Shown one piece after another: positions 23,027-33,024 of a DNA stretch of 64,000 bases. Below the pieces are notes generated by a model. It ran no database searches. It was not told the origin of the DNA and saw nothing but the letters and a program-made list of their open reading frames with translations. This DNA is from Sporothrix humicola (lineage: Eukaryota > Ascomycota > Sordariomycetes > Ophiostomatales > Ophiostomataceae): NCBI GenBank assembly GCA_021396245.1, contig WNYE01000011.1:124001-188000 (forward strand), read 5' to 3'. Within the stretch, counting starts at the first letter, position 1, and each line of letters opens with the position of its first letter. The position numbers and the translations under genes were made by a program.

Positions 23027-25291
23027 TGTGAGGAATACTAATCACACGAATTCGCTTCTTGCGTGGGATGTAAGAGACGTGGGATGGGAGGGATGGATGA
23101 GAAGAGCTGGCGATTCGGAGAAGGGGAGGAAAGGGAAAGACCAGAGGTATAAAGGATGTCGAGATGCAAAGAAGGAGGGTGAGGAAAGGACAAAAGAGGA
23201 AATCGCGGGTAGATGTAGCTGCAGTTTTGAATTCGTTTTCCCGTTGCGATTGCGGGACCAGGAAAGAGCGAACCAAAGTGGCACTTGCCTTTTTGTTCTA
23301 CCTTGTACTTGGTATATTGCATGTAATGTACACACAAGTGCCTGATGAGAAGACGCCAATGGCTACGCGAACGGCATCCAATTCGGCGAGAAGGAGCCAA
23401 AAACAGACTAAAGGATACGAGCATACAGCAAGAACAACCAAGCAACAGCAATCGCACGCCAGCCCTGAAGCCCCCGACCCCTTGGGGCAGGCGCGTAACT
23501 GGGGAAGACGCGAGGGGCAATTTTGGCAAAGAAACCGTTCCCTGGCAGTGGCTCACAATGTCTCCAACTCCAAGTCCTGAGTGAGTGGCAGTCTCGTCGG
23601 GCGTTGATATACCGACGCAGCCAAAGAAGCTCTGGAGAGTGCCCCGCCAGCTTTACGCTTTCACGGAATTCCTGGTTAGCGTGACCTCAAACAGTGGAGT
23701 TTTCCGTTTTTGCGGGTTTGGGCTTCTCTGAGCCGCTGAAGGGCAGCCGCAAAGTGGGACAAAGGAGAGAAAGGCAGAACCGTCGTGAGAGACACGGACA
23801 GATGTTTGGCAGACGGGCATGCATCCTATCGTGTGGTGCAGAAACATCGTTCGATTGTTTACATTGTTGGGATGTCTAAGTGGTAAATGCAACCACATCC
23901 GCTGTACAACGCATAATGGGGGCGCAACGAAGCGGCATGGCAGGAGGTAGTCTGCAACATGTGGCACATATGGCGCAGAACACAGCACGCTGGTCGTATG
24001 GTCGCAGCACGCAGGGAAGGTGCGATGGAAGCACGAAACAGATGGAGGAAAGCGCGGGTGCGGAATTTAGCTCCAGAATTGGAATATGCTTTTACTGTGT
24101 ACAGAGTCAAGCATCATGGCATTGGCTAAAGCAAACATACAATTGACCCCAGACGACTGTATCACGCGTACATCTTTGCTTTGCGCAAAGAAGCAAAAGG
24201 CAAGAACAATATTCCGGTGCGTTGCATCGTCTCATTTCTGCTGTTCTTCAGCCATGATACGGTTGGATAACGATAAACGTTCTCCACTTTTCTATCAGCG
24301 ACGACTGAAAGCAGATGGGCTGGTGCAACTGCTTTGCATGTGCAAGCACCTGTACCCGGCAATCACTAAACCGTAAGCCGAGCTCGCAGGCAAGAGCGAC
24401 AGACCCCTCCGAAGCCAGTCCCATAGCGCCATCCACGACCCTCTTTTCTTTCTCGTGCTCTCCCTCCTTTCCCATCAACGCTACAACCGAACAGACCAAG
24501 GCCAAAATAGCCGGTCGTCTCCACAGCCGAACAAACGACTAGAGACTGGGGCCAAGCCAGTTGCACATGAGGCCTCGGAGTTGGTAGGTGAATTCAGCAG
24601 AATAGCCCCTTTCCCCTGCGACTCGAGTGCCTGTCCCTCGGGAAGTCTGCCAAACCAGAGGCAATAGCCCGAGCTGACAACATTGACCCGAGAAGACCGG
24701 TAGCAGCCCTCTCCAAACACAGCATTCAGCGACCTTCACCTGCTTTCGTCTGCCCTTGCTAGCACTTGTTGACCCTCGTTTTGGGGGCCCCAGACCCACC
24801 TCGTCACTTAGATGGGCCCATGATAGCCCGGGCGGATTTGCTGGGGAACACTGTTTCTGCTGGCTCAAAGGTTCCGCCTGACCGTGGACTGGCCGCGGCG
24901 AGACCCAGCTTGTGATATTTGCGCCTGGCTTTCGGGTCTCTTTTGCTTGAATTTTTTATTTCTTTTTTATCTGGTTTTCTGCTCACATTCCCCCGATCGC
25001 GAGGGCCCAGCCCCAGGCACACTTTAGACTTGTTCGCTGTCTCGACAAGGAGCGACAGAGTGAGGAGAAAGGAGGAGAAGCTGTCTGCGACAATTGCACC
25101 CGAGCTGCAGCTTGATTCTGACACACACCGTGCCTTCCGCACACATCCTGTCTCCTCACTCACAGCTTGCACAAACCAATCCACAAGGTTCGGCCCCCGG
25201 ACTACCATTCATACGAACTCGATATCGATATCGAAAATCGAATCGAAACCAAGGCGCGCGGGACCAAGCCTGCTCTGCACCCAGGCGAGTC
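23027..25291. other. Divergent intergenic region between rhamnonate dehydratase and the zinc-cluster gene
   Basis: 2.3 kb that must hold both promoters. No coding frame is convincing. C- and T-rich blocks on the plus strand from about 24400 and an AT-poor area near 25000-25290 are compatible with the start region and leader of the plus-strand regulator. Confidence 0.5.
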
Positions 25292-28200
25292 ATGCGGTCG
25301 GTTGCTGGCAGCACGGCTGTGGCCACCACCGCGATGGCTGCGGGCTCGACCCCAGGAGCAGTTGGAAGCGACGGCCGACAGTCACACCGGCACCATCCTT
25401 TGCAGCAAGAACAAACGCATGATTCCAAGCCGAGCCTGCACACATTGCAAGGCCAAGGGCAGGGCCAAGGCCAGATTCAAAACCAGCACCAGTCGCAACA
25501 ACAACAGCAGCAACAGGTTGTTGACTCAGACAGCGGCGAAGGCGATGACGGCGACGACAGGAGCGATGTTGACGGCGATGATGACGGCGGCGGCGGCGCA
25601 CGCGGCAGCAAGCGGAAGCGGCCCATCTCAGTCTCGTACGTATTTTCGGTTTCTTCCTCTTCCTACCTTTGTTTTCGTGCTCTTTTCGTCTTCCTCTCCT
25701 TTCTGTTCGGTAACATCCCGTTCTTTCTCGTTCTTTCCAATGTATCCCCGTCTGTATCCCCGTCCATCCCCGACCGTGTCTTTGATTTTTGGATTCTCTG
25801 GGTCCTTTAGACCGTGCTTCCCACGTCTGAATATCTGGATCCTCTCTGCACTCACACCCTAACCCCCTACCCCTTCTGTTCTCCTCCTGCGTCTAGCGCC
25901 ATGTGTGAACCTGTGTTGAAGAAAGTGTCTCTCGCATCTCGGGTTCATGCCCTCCGTGACGATCTCTTTGTCCTCGCAAGCTACCCCTATGCTTCCATGT
26001 TTCCCCATACTCCCCTCACACCGTACCCTCCATCCCCCCCTGCATCTTCCTGGATGTGCCCGTTGTCATCATCGTCCCCCCTCCTTGTCAGTGAGACACG
26101 CGTCGGGTTGCCCTCGGTGTGGTTGAGGTTGTGGTCGTGCGCAGCACACGGCCCGCCCTTGTCTATCCACCTGCTTCCCGTCTTAATCCCAATCTTCCGT
26201 CAATCAATGTTGTCGTTGCTTTCCCCACGCGTTCCAGCCTCCTGGCGCATCTCACTCTTATCCTTATCCACACGGCGAACGGCCTTCTGCACATCATGGC
26301 TGCTGCTGCCGCCTATCAGTCTCCCCCGGCCGCAAACGTTGAGACCGCCGACGCCACGTCCCAGTCGGACGACAGCGCCGACGAGTCACCGCCGCTCAAG
26401 AAGCGTGCCGTCAAGAGAGAACATCCACCAGCTAACCTGACCGGCAATCCCAGATGCGAGCTTTGCAAGCAAAGAAAAGTAAGTCACGATGATCGCCATG
26501 ACGATCATGGCCCCGGGAATAAATCGAATATATCGTGAACCTTGGGATGCTAACCGGCATAGGTGAAATGTGATCGTGGTCAACCATCATGTGGTTGGTG
26601 CACGCGCAATGGCGCAACCTGCGAGTATAAAGAGCGCAAGAAGCCAGGCCTTCGCGCCGGCTACGGCCGTGAACTCGAAGCACGCCTGGACAAGCTTGAG
26701 GCAATCTTGCGCAAGCACTCCGAAGTCCTCCACATCACCTTTGACGCCTCCGGCAACCCCATCAGCTCATCGGTCTCCATCCCATTACCACCCAGCTTCC
26801 AGAACCCTGCCACTATCGGCAATGGACGACCAGGAAGTGTCCACGGCAGTCTGGCAAGTGGAGAAGACAGAGGCACTCCACAAGATCATGCGGCTGCCCC
26901 ATCTATCTTCACCCGTGTCGATACGGCACAGACACCTCAAGCCGAAGCAGCTCTCTTCCTGCAAAAACCTTCCACAGCAGGCTTTGCGCCGGGAGCGGCG
27001 CCACAAGGAGGCCCACCGGGCATGCCTGGTCGTGGCGGCAGTGTCAATGGGATGGACATGACCATGGCATCACCAGGTGCTATGAACAATGCTAACAGCG
27101 CTGGGTATGGCGCGGGCAGCGGCCCTATTTCTGGCATATCTCCATCTCATCATTCACAACCTTCTCCTCTTTCGACGCCAGCGGCAAGAGAATACTATGG
27201 AGCTAGTGCACCACCGGGCGTGGGCAGCGGTGCCACGGCGACTTCTTCGCCTATGATGAATATGGCACCGGGTAGCAAAGCCCACCTCGGCTCCGACCAG
27301 GACCTCCCCCCTTACGATCTTTCCTACGCCCTGGTCGACCTCTACTTCAAACACATCAACACATGGTGCCCACTCCTACAGCGGAACCCGACTATCGAGG
27401 CTTTGTTTGGTGCAGCAATGACCGACGAGACGAACAAGATTCTTCTGCACGCCATTGTTGCCACAACCCTGCGTTTCTCGACCGACGCGCGGCTCACAGA
27501 GGAGAAGCGGCAACGCTACCACGACATCTCCAAGAACCGTGTCCTGCTCTATGGCATGGAGAACTCGTCCGTGAAGGCACTCCAAGCCATGGTCATCCTA
27601 GCACTCGATTTCTGTGGTAGCAGTAACGGGCCGCCGGGCTGGAACATTATGGCCCTTATTACAAGAGCCGTAGTGCAGCTCGGTCTGGCCGTCGAGACGA
27701 ACTCGTTCTCCGTCTCACCCAACTACACATCTATCTATACTCTGCGGGCAATGATTCTGCCAGAACCCAAGGATTTTATCGAGGAAGAGTCTCGCCGGCG
27801 TCTCTTCTGGGTTATTTACCTCCTTGATCGTTATGCTACTATTGCTACAGCTTTCGAGTTTGCTTTGGACGACCGCGAGATCGACCGGACATTGCCTTGT
27901 CGGGACGACCTCTGGGCACGGAACCAAAAGGTTGAGACACGACTCTTCCACACCGACCATACACGAGGCGGCATTAATGAGGGCCCGGGCAGCCTTGGTG
28001 CCAACGGATTCGAGCCCGAGGCGGGAGGCCCGAGCGGCTCCAACGGGAAGCCGGAGAACCTGGGTGCATTTAGTTACTACATTGAGATTCTCGGCATCTT
28101 GACCAAGATCCACAACTTCCTCAAGCAGCCCGTGGATATCTCTTCGCTCAGCGATGTGGAACAGTGGCAGATGCGATACCGCGAGCTTGACCAGACTCTC

Positions 28201-29370
28201 AACTCGTGGAAGGTGGGCCTGCCTGGCGAGTACGGTAACATGTCAAAGCTCTTCCAGCCCAACTGCGCCAAGGTCGTCAATTGCGGCTGGGTTATGTTGC
28301 ACATCACCTACCACACTGCCATCATCCGCTTACACTCCTCTTCCGCCTACCCGACAACACGGTCGCCCATCTTCACGCCCAGCTACTCGGCCAGCCAGCG
28401 CTGTCACAGCGCCGTCGAGAACATTGGCACACTCTGCGAGTTTGTCGTATCCAACAATTTGTTGCCCAAGCTTGGCCCACCTTTTGCTTTCTCTCTCTGG
28501 GTCGCCGCCCGCCTGTACCTTGTACATGGCTCGACTGTCGAGCACAAGCTGAGCGCTCGTGTTTACTTCTTTGTCGACACACTCCGTACCATGGGCCGCT
28601 ACTGGCCTGTGGCTGGTCGTTATTGTGCACTGTTGCAGCGCGTCCTTGACGAGCACAGCGATAGTGAGCGGCATGGTGATAGCGTTACACCCAACAGTGT
28701 ACAGATCCTGGCCGATATGCGCCGCACAGCCTTCGACCTCGACCTGCTCATCGGTCGGCAGCCACGCCACGTCGCTGGTGGTAGCTCGTTCATGGGTGGC
28801 CATAATTTTGGCCACTACGGACATGATGCGAGCATGCCCAACGGCGCCGACGGGAATAATGGCAGTGGTCTCGGTCCAGGCAATGCGATCGGCAGCCACA
28901 TGATGAGCCGTTTCCCGAGCCATACACCGGCTCGGACACCGCAGCCTAACGAGCTCGAGTACCTCGACGTGTTCGACTTCTTTAACGTACCACGCTTGCC
29001 GTTTGGTATGCCAACAGAGATGAGCGGTAGCGGCATTCATATCGTGTCTGGTATCGGTGGCGGCCCTGTAACGGGCACCAATACCACGGCTGCCAATAAC
29101 AACAACGCCACTGCAAACAATAGTGCCAACAATGGTGCCAACACCGCTAGCGGTGATCCGAATGCTGCCACCAGCGGGCCCACAACCAACGGCAATAACG
29201 CCGGTGACGGTGCCGCAGCCGCCGAGAATGCAGCTGCAGCTGCAGCCACGGCCAACAATAACAACAATGGCGCGTCGTTTGGCAATGAGTTCAACATTAC
29301 TGATTTCATGATTGATGCAAACCGCGACTGGCTGTACAAACAGGACGGCACCAACAAGTACATGACTTGA
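25292..29370 (+). CDS. Zn2Cys6 transcription factor with fungal-specific TF domain; two possible N-termini
   Basis: Preferred long model: exons 25292-25635, 26454-26478 (25 bases) and 26563-29370, 1058 residues. The splice joins SKRKRPISVS to CELCKQRK, and the next adds VKCDRGQPSCGWC: a complete CX2CX6CX6CX2CX6C cluster at residues 116-143. The acceptor at 26453 has a GCTAAC branch site 18 bases upstream; the last intron (26479-26562) is GTAAGT...GCTAAC...TAG. An alternative start at 26296 reads in phase into the same cysteines with another 53-residue N-terminus and gives 996 residues. After the cluster come a linker and heptad-like helix (GRELEARLDKLEAILRKH), then the fungal-specific regulatory domain (PF04082; EEESRRRLFWVIYLLDRYATI about 410-430 of the last exon). 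The C-terminus is rich in Asn, Ala and Gly. Long exon 1 has a poly-Gln run and an acidic Asp/Gly tract. The cysteine region resembles, from memory, COL-26/BglR-type sugar regulators; this is not proven. Confidence 0.75.
25636..26453 (+). promoter_or_regulatory. Long intron 1 of the zinc-cluster gene, possible internal promoter and alternative first exon
   Basis: 818 bases between GTACGT and CCCAG, far longer than the other introns here. Its first part (25640-26290) is dense in pyrimidine blocks, as in fungal transcription-start regions. Its last part (26296-26453) is an ATG frame with GC-rich third positions that runs without a stop into the zinc cluster. This is consistent with a second promoter and a second first exon. 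Confidence 0.4.
26479..26562 (+). other. Intron inside the zinc cluster
   Basis: 84 bases, GTAAGT donor, GCTAAC branch site and ATAG acceptor. It falls between the second and third cysteines of the cluster, a position often seen in fungal Zn2Cys6 genes. Confidence 0.9.
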
Positions 29371-31011
29371 GCATCCTGCCGTTGTCTTCTTTACTCATTT
29401 TTTCTTGGTTTTTATCTTCTTGTTCATATTATATCCCGCGTGAAGGGCCAGTTATGTCTGTTTATTATTTTCATATATTGGGCATCTAAAAATTGGAAGA
29501 AAAGGGGCGAGCATGAGGATTTGGAGGTGGGTGAAGGGAGACTGTTGCTTTTCGTCTCAAGCTTTCATTTTATATGTTTTTGGAGATTTTGGGTCAAATG
29601 AGATAACAAGGATTTCTCACATGGGAAAAGGCCCATGAAGAGAATAAGTACGAAGGCGTATTACGATTGTATTACAGATTAAGCTGTCAAAGTTGCAAAT
29701 TTAAGTTTCAAGCTTTGGAAAAAAGGGATAACAAGATCAGTACGACATACGACCTACTCATAAGCTTAATTCGAGAGTTATGCATATTATGCACATTGCC
29801 AAGAATGCCCAAAGTTCCTTGGACGGGCGAGGACGGATCTGGGCCTGTCACGGGACCACTCTGCCTGCGATTGTGGGGAATTGCCTGTTCCGGGTTCTGT
29901 TCAGGATCCTGTTCACCAGCTCCGTCCCCCCCGGTTTTATGGGAAGGTTGCCCCATGATGTGACCTTTTGCCTTAATCCCCTTACCCACCCTTTGATCTC
30001 TCGATATTCTCTCCTTATCGGGGCTTTTCTTATCTGACCTACCGGGTGTTGTACTCACGTCGTGCATTGTGCATCGTGACACTCGGCCAGTCTAGAAGAG
30101 AAATAATGCATTTTCCGATTGTGTGTTTTTCCAGATGATCCCTCTGCAAACCGTTGTAGTCTCCAATAGTACAAGTTTTATTTAGATCGGGTTGTTCTTT
30201 CCCTCTCAATTATTCCCCCGATCTCTTGGCATCCAGGGGGGAGGTCCATTGGAGTTCCATTGTGTTTTACGTACAACGTAATTACTTTTTCGCAAGAATG
30301 TGTGTGCTCCGCCGGAGCGTGCTTGCCTGGTAGGGAAGGCCGTCCAACGGATCTCGCACTCGTAGCACTTTCCATTTAAAAGGGTCGCGGTCACTCTGCA
30401 CCTTCCTCTTCTCTCTTGAGCAAGATCGGAGCCCCGCGATGAGGCAGGAACGACCCAACGACCAAAGGGATAGGAAACAGTGACCAGTGTCAACAATCGT
30501 ATGAAGGGCGAAAAAAGTGCCGAGGAACAGAGGGGCAGAAGAAGATGGACGTGTTCGAAACACAATCAAGGGCCAACGCCATTCGAATTAAGGACGGGGT
30601 CTGCTATGACGCGACAATGGACAAAAGAAAGAAAAGAAGACCGACATACAGAGTACAAATAGCAAAGAAGCAACCGGCAATTGAACGACAAATCGCAACA
30701 GGATAGAGTTTAGTTCGCCAATAGATCCAAGAACGCCCCCAAACGCCTCCCAGAGCCAGACACCACCAGCTCGGGGGTGGAAAGAAAGAAATAAAAAAGC
30801 AACAGACCATACCACAGTTGGATGGAAGAAAAAGAAAATCGAAAGCACGGTAAAACGCCTGCAATATGCGTCACACGCATCTCCCCTCCTCAGCTGAGGA
30901 GCGTGCAAAAAGGGGCGCGCTCCCCTCTCAAGTTGGACAAAACTTTTTTCTCATAGCCTTTTACCACTCTCTTCACCCCTTCCTTTGTCTTCATCTTTCC
31001 CTTTCACTTTC
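29371..31011. other. Gap between convergent regulator and fucosyltransferase-like genes
   Basis: 3' flanks of both genes. AT-rich just after the regulator stop (29380-29600). Scattered short frames only; none has family resemblance. Confidence 0.5.
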
Positions 31012-33024
31012 TCATGGCCAGATGCCACTGATCGTCATGGCGTCGAAGCGGCCAATCACCACGCTGAGGGCGTCACGGTACTTTTCGACAACAGGCTCCG
31101 GCTTGGCCGGCGCGGCAGGCGTGACTGGCTTCGCGGGGGCAGGCGGTGTTGCTGCCTTTGCGGGTGGTTCTGCCGGTGCAGTTGCAATAGCAATGGCCGG
31201 CTCAGCTCCAGTCGACTTTGCTGCTGCCTCCGCCGCCGCCGCCTCGGCTCTCCGCGCGTGGCCCACCTGGCGAACTGCGGTCTTTGCCGGCGGCTTCAGG
31301 TTCAGCGGGTTCGTGATCACGGGCTTGCCGGCCTCGGGCAGGATGCTGCGCCGGATCGCAATGACCCAGCTGAAGCTGCTGCGCACAAACCCGGCAAACT
31401 GCGTGCTGTGAACCAGCACCTCGAAATCGACAATGGCCTGCTGGTCCCACGACAGCTTGCGCAACTCCTCGAGCTCGTCCTTGTCCAGCAGCGCCTCCTT
31501 GGTGACGACGTGGATGTTGCGCTCGGCGGCGTCGGCAATAAACATGTTGCGGTGTTCCTTGGATCCGGTAGCCAGGTAGACGGTCCCCAGGCCGCCGCGC
31601 TGGGCCTCGTCGAGGTAGGCCGGGGCCTGTGCGTCGTATCCCGGCCAGCCGACCTTGGCAGCGTCTTCGGCGACGCGCAAGTGTGCGCCCAGGAAACCCC
31701 GGGGCGCCAGGCGGTTCTTGCCGAGCGAGGTAACGAGGGAGGTGCTGTCGTCGAGCGAGTCGGTGTTGTCGGAAGAGGCCATCGTGAGCTCGGGGAACAG
31801 GATGGCGTCGCTGACCATGGGCACGCCGGCCTGCTTCTCCATGGCCCACAGGGTAGCGGCGGCGAGGCGGCGGATATTGCGGGGGAACTGGAACAGGCGG
31901 GGGAAAGCAACGGCAAAGTCGTCGGGCTGGCTCTCGCGGTTCCAGTTGGACAGGGCAAGACGCTGGCGGATGCGCAGGGGTTCCTTGGCGGACATGGTCT
32001 TGCTGGCGGGCACCTTCTCCTTCATCCAGGTGTCAAAGGCGGCACGCCACCCGGTCGGGTCGATGACGAGCTCCTTCATGCGCGGGAACTTGCCGACTTC
32101 GTTGCCGCGCATGGCGGGGGACTTGTTGACTGGTGGTAGGTTGGGGACCTCTTTGTCGGTACGGACGGCGCGCATCTTTGGGCAAGCTTCCTTCCAAGCA
32201 TTGATGAAGAAGTCGACATCGTACAAGGTGTCCATCTCGACGCTGTGCGCGTCGTCGCCCAGGTCGCCAAGGTTGTCTTCAGAGCGGGCGCCGATGCGCG
32301 GGATAATGATCGTCGTGGCACCAGCCTCCATGGCGTACCGAACACAGTTGAGCCACATGTTGCCGACGTTACCGATGCCGCCATTGACCATCTCGCAGTG
32401 CCAGACGAGGCCCTCCTGGAACTTGATGGCATCACACATTTTGCGGATGGGTTTCAAGTCCACACGACCCTCGACGGGCTCACGCAGGACGGCGTCAATG
32501 TACTCCTCCTTGGTCATGGACGCACGTGCCGACTCAAACGTGAAGGACTGGGCTGGGGGTGTATCGCCCGTCGCGGGTGCCTTGTCTTTACCGGACTCGG
32601 TTGTCGATGGTGTGTTTGCGTTTCCTTCTGCTGGTGGCTTGTCGGGCCATGTCGGTGACTTGTCGGCGGGCTTGTCGGAATTTTCTGGCTGTGGTGGCAC
32701 GTCGGGGTTGCTGACTTTACCGGTGGCATACTGCATAGCCGTCGACGGCACGTCGGTTGTCGACGCGATGAGCATCAGGAAGATGAGCAGGCCACCGCCC
32801 AGCACAAGTTTCCCCCATCGTGTCTGCAGGAGTGTTCGTGGTCCTAGCCGAGTGGCTCGTGGTAATGATGATGTGGAGGGTGATGATGGAGCGGACGATG
32901 TTGATGATGATGAGGCCTCTGGGTCAAGTGGCCGGTACGAGTATTCGGATGCCTTCTCTTTCCCCTTTCCACTGCCGCCGAGGGATGCGATGCTGGCGCG
33001 GACATGCCGCAAGATCGACGCCAT
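31012..33024 (-). CDS. GDP-fucose protein O-fucosyltransferase-like type II membrane protein
   Basis: Single exon, 670 residues. A basic, Ser-rich cytosolic tail is followed by one hydrophobic segment (about 71-88, WGKLVLGGGLLIFLMLIA), then a Pro- and Lys-rich stem and a luminal domain: the plan of Golgi glycosyltransferases. The start of the catalytic domain has NGGIGNVGNMWLNCVRYA (214-231) and TTIIIPRI (237-244), and further on GFLGAHLRVAED and TVYLATGSKEHRN. These correspond to the first nucleotide-sugar loop and the HxR motif of the O-fucosyltransferase fold (GT-B). The SSFSWVIAIRRSI block near the end fits the last conserved motif. Moulds carry several such proteins of unknown acceptor. 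The C-terminus ends in an unusual Ala-, Pro- and Lys-rich repeat-like tail of about 60 residues before VVEKYRDALSVVIGRFDAM. The donor sugar is inferred from fold only. Confidence 0.75.
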   Translation of the reverse strand: MASILRHVRASIASLGGSGKGKEKASEYSYRPLDPEASSSSTSSAPSSPSTSSLPRATRLGPRTLLQTRWGKLVLGGGLLIFLMLIASTTDVPSTAMQYATGKVSNPDVPPQPENSDKPADKSPTWPDKPPAEGNANTPSTTESGKDKAPATGDTPPAQSFTFESARASMTKEEYIDAVLREPVEGRVDLKPIRKMCDAIKFQEGLVWHCEMVNGGIGNVGNMWLNCVRYAMEAGATTIIIPRIGARSEDNLGDLGDDAHSVEMDTLYDVDFFINAWKEACPKMRAVRTDKEVPNLPPVNKSPAMRGNEVGKFPRMKELVIDPTGWRAAFDTWMKEKVPASKTMSAKEPLRIRQRLALSNWNRESQPDDFAVAFPRLFQFPRNIRRLAAATLWAMEKQAGVPMVSDAILFPELTMASSDNTDSLDDSTSLVTSLGKNRLAPRGFLGAHLRVAEDAAKVGWPGYDAQAPAYLDEAQRGGLGTVYLATGSKEHRNMFIADAAERNIHVVTKEALLDKDELEELRKLSWDQQAIVDFEVLVHSTQFAGFVRSSFSWVIAIRRSILPEAGKPVITNPLNLKPPAKTAVRQVGHARRAEAAAAEAAAKSTGAEPAIAIATAPAEPPAKAATPPAPAKPVTPAAPAKPEPVVEKYRDALSVVIGRFDAMTISGIWP

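Noticed and set aside
30551..30565. GTTCGAAAC, matching a tRNA B-box consensus
   Set aside because: No A box, anticodon arm or acceptor pairing could be found around it.
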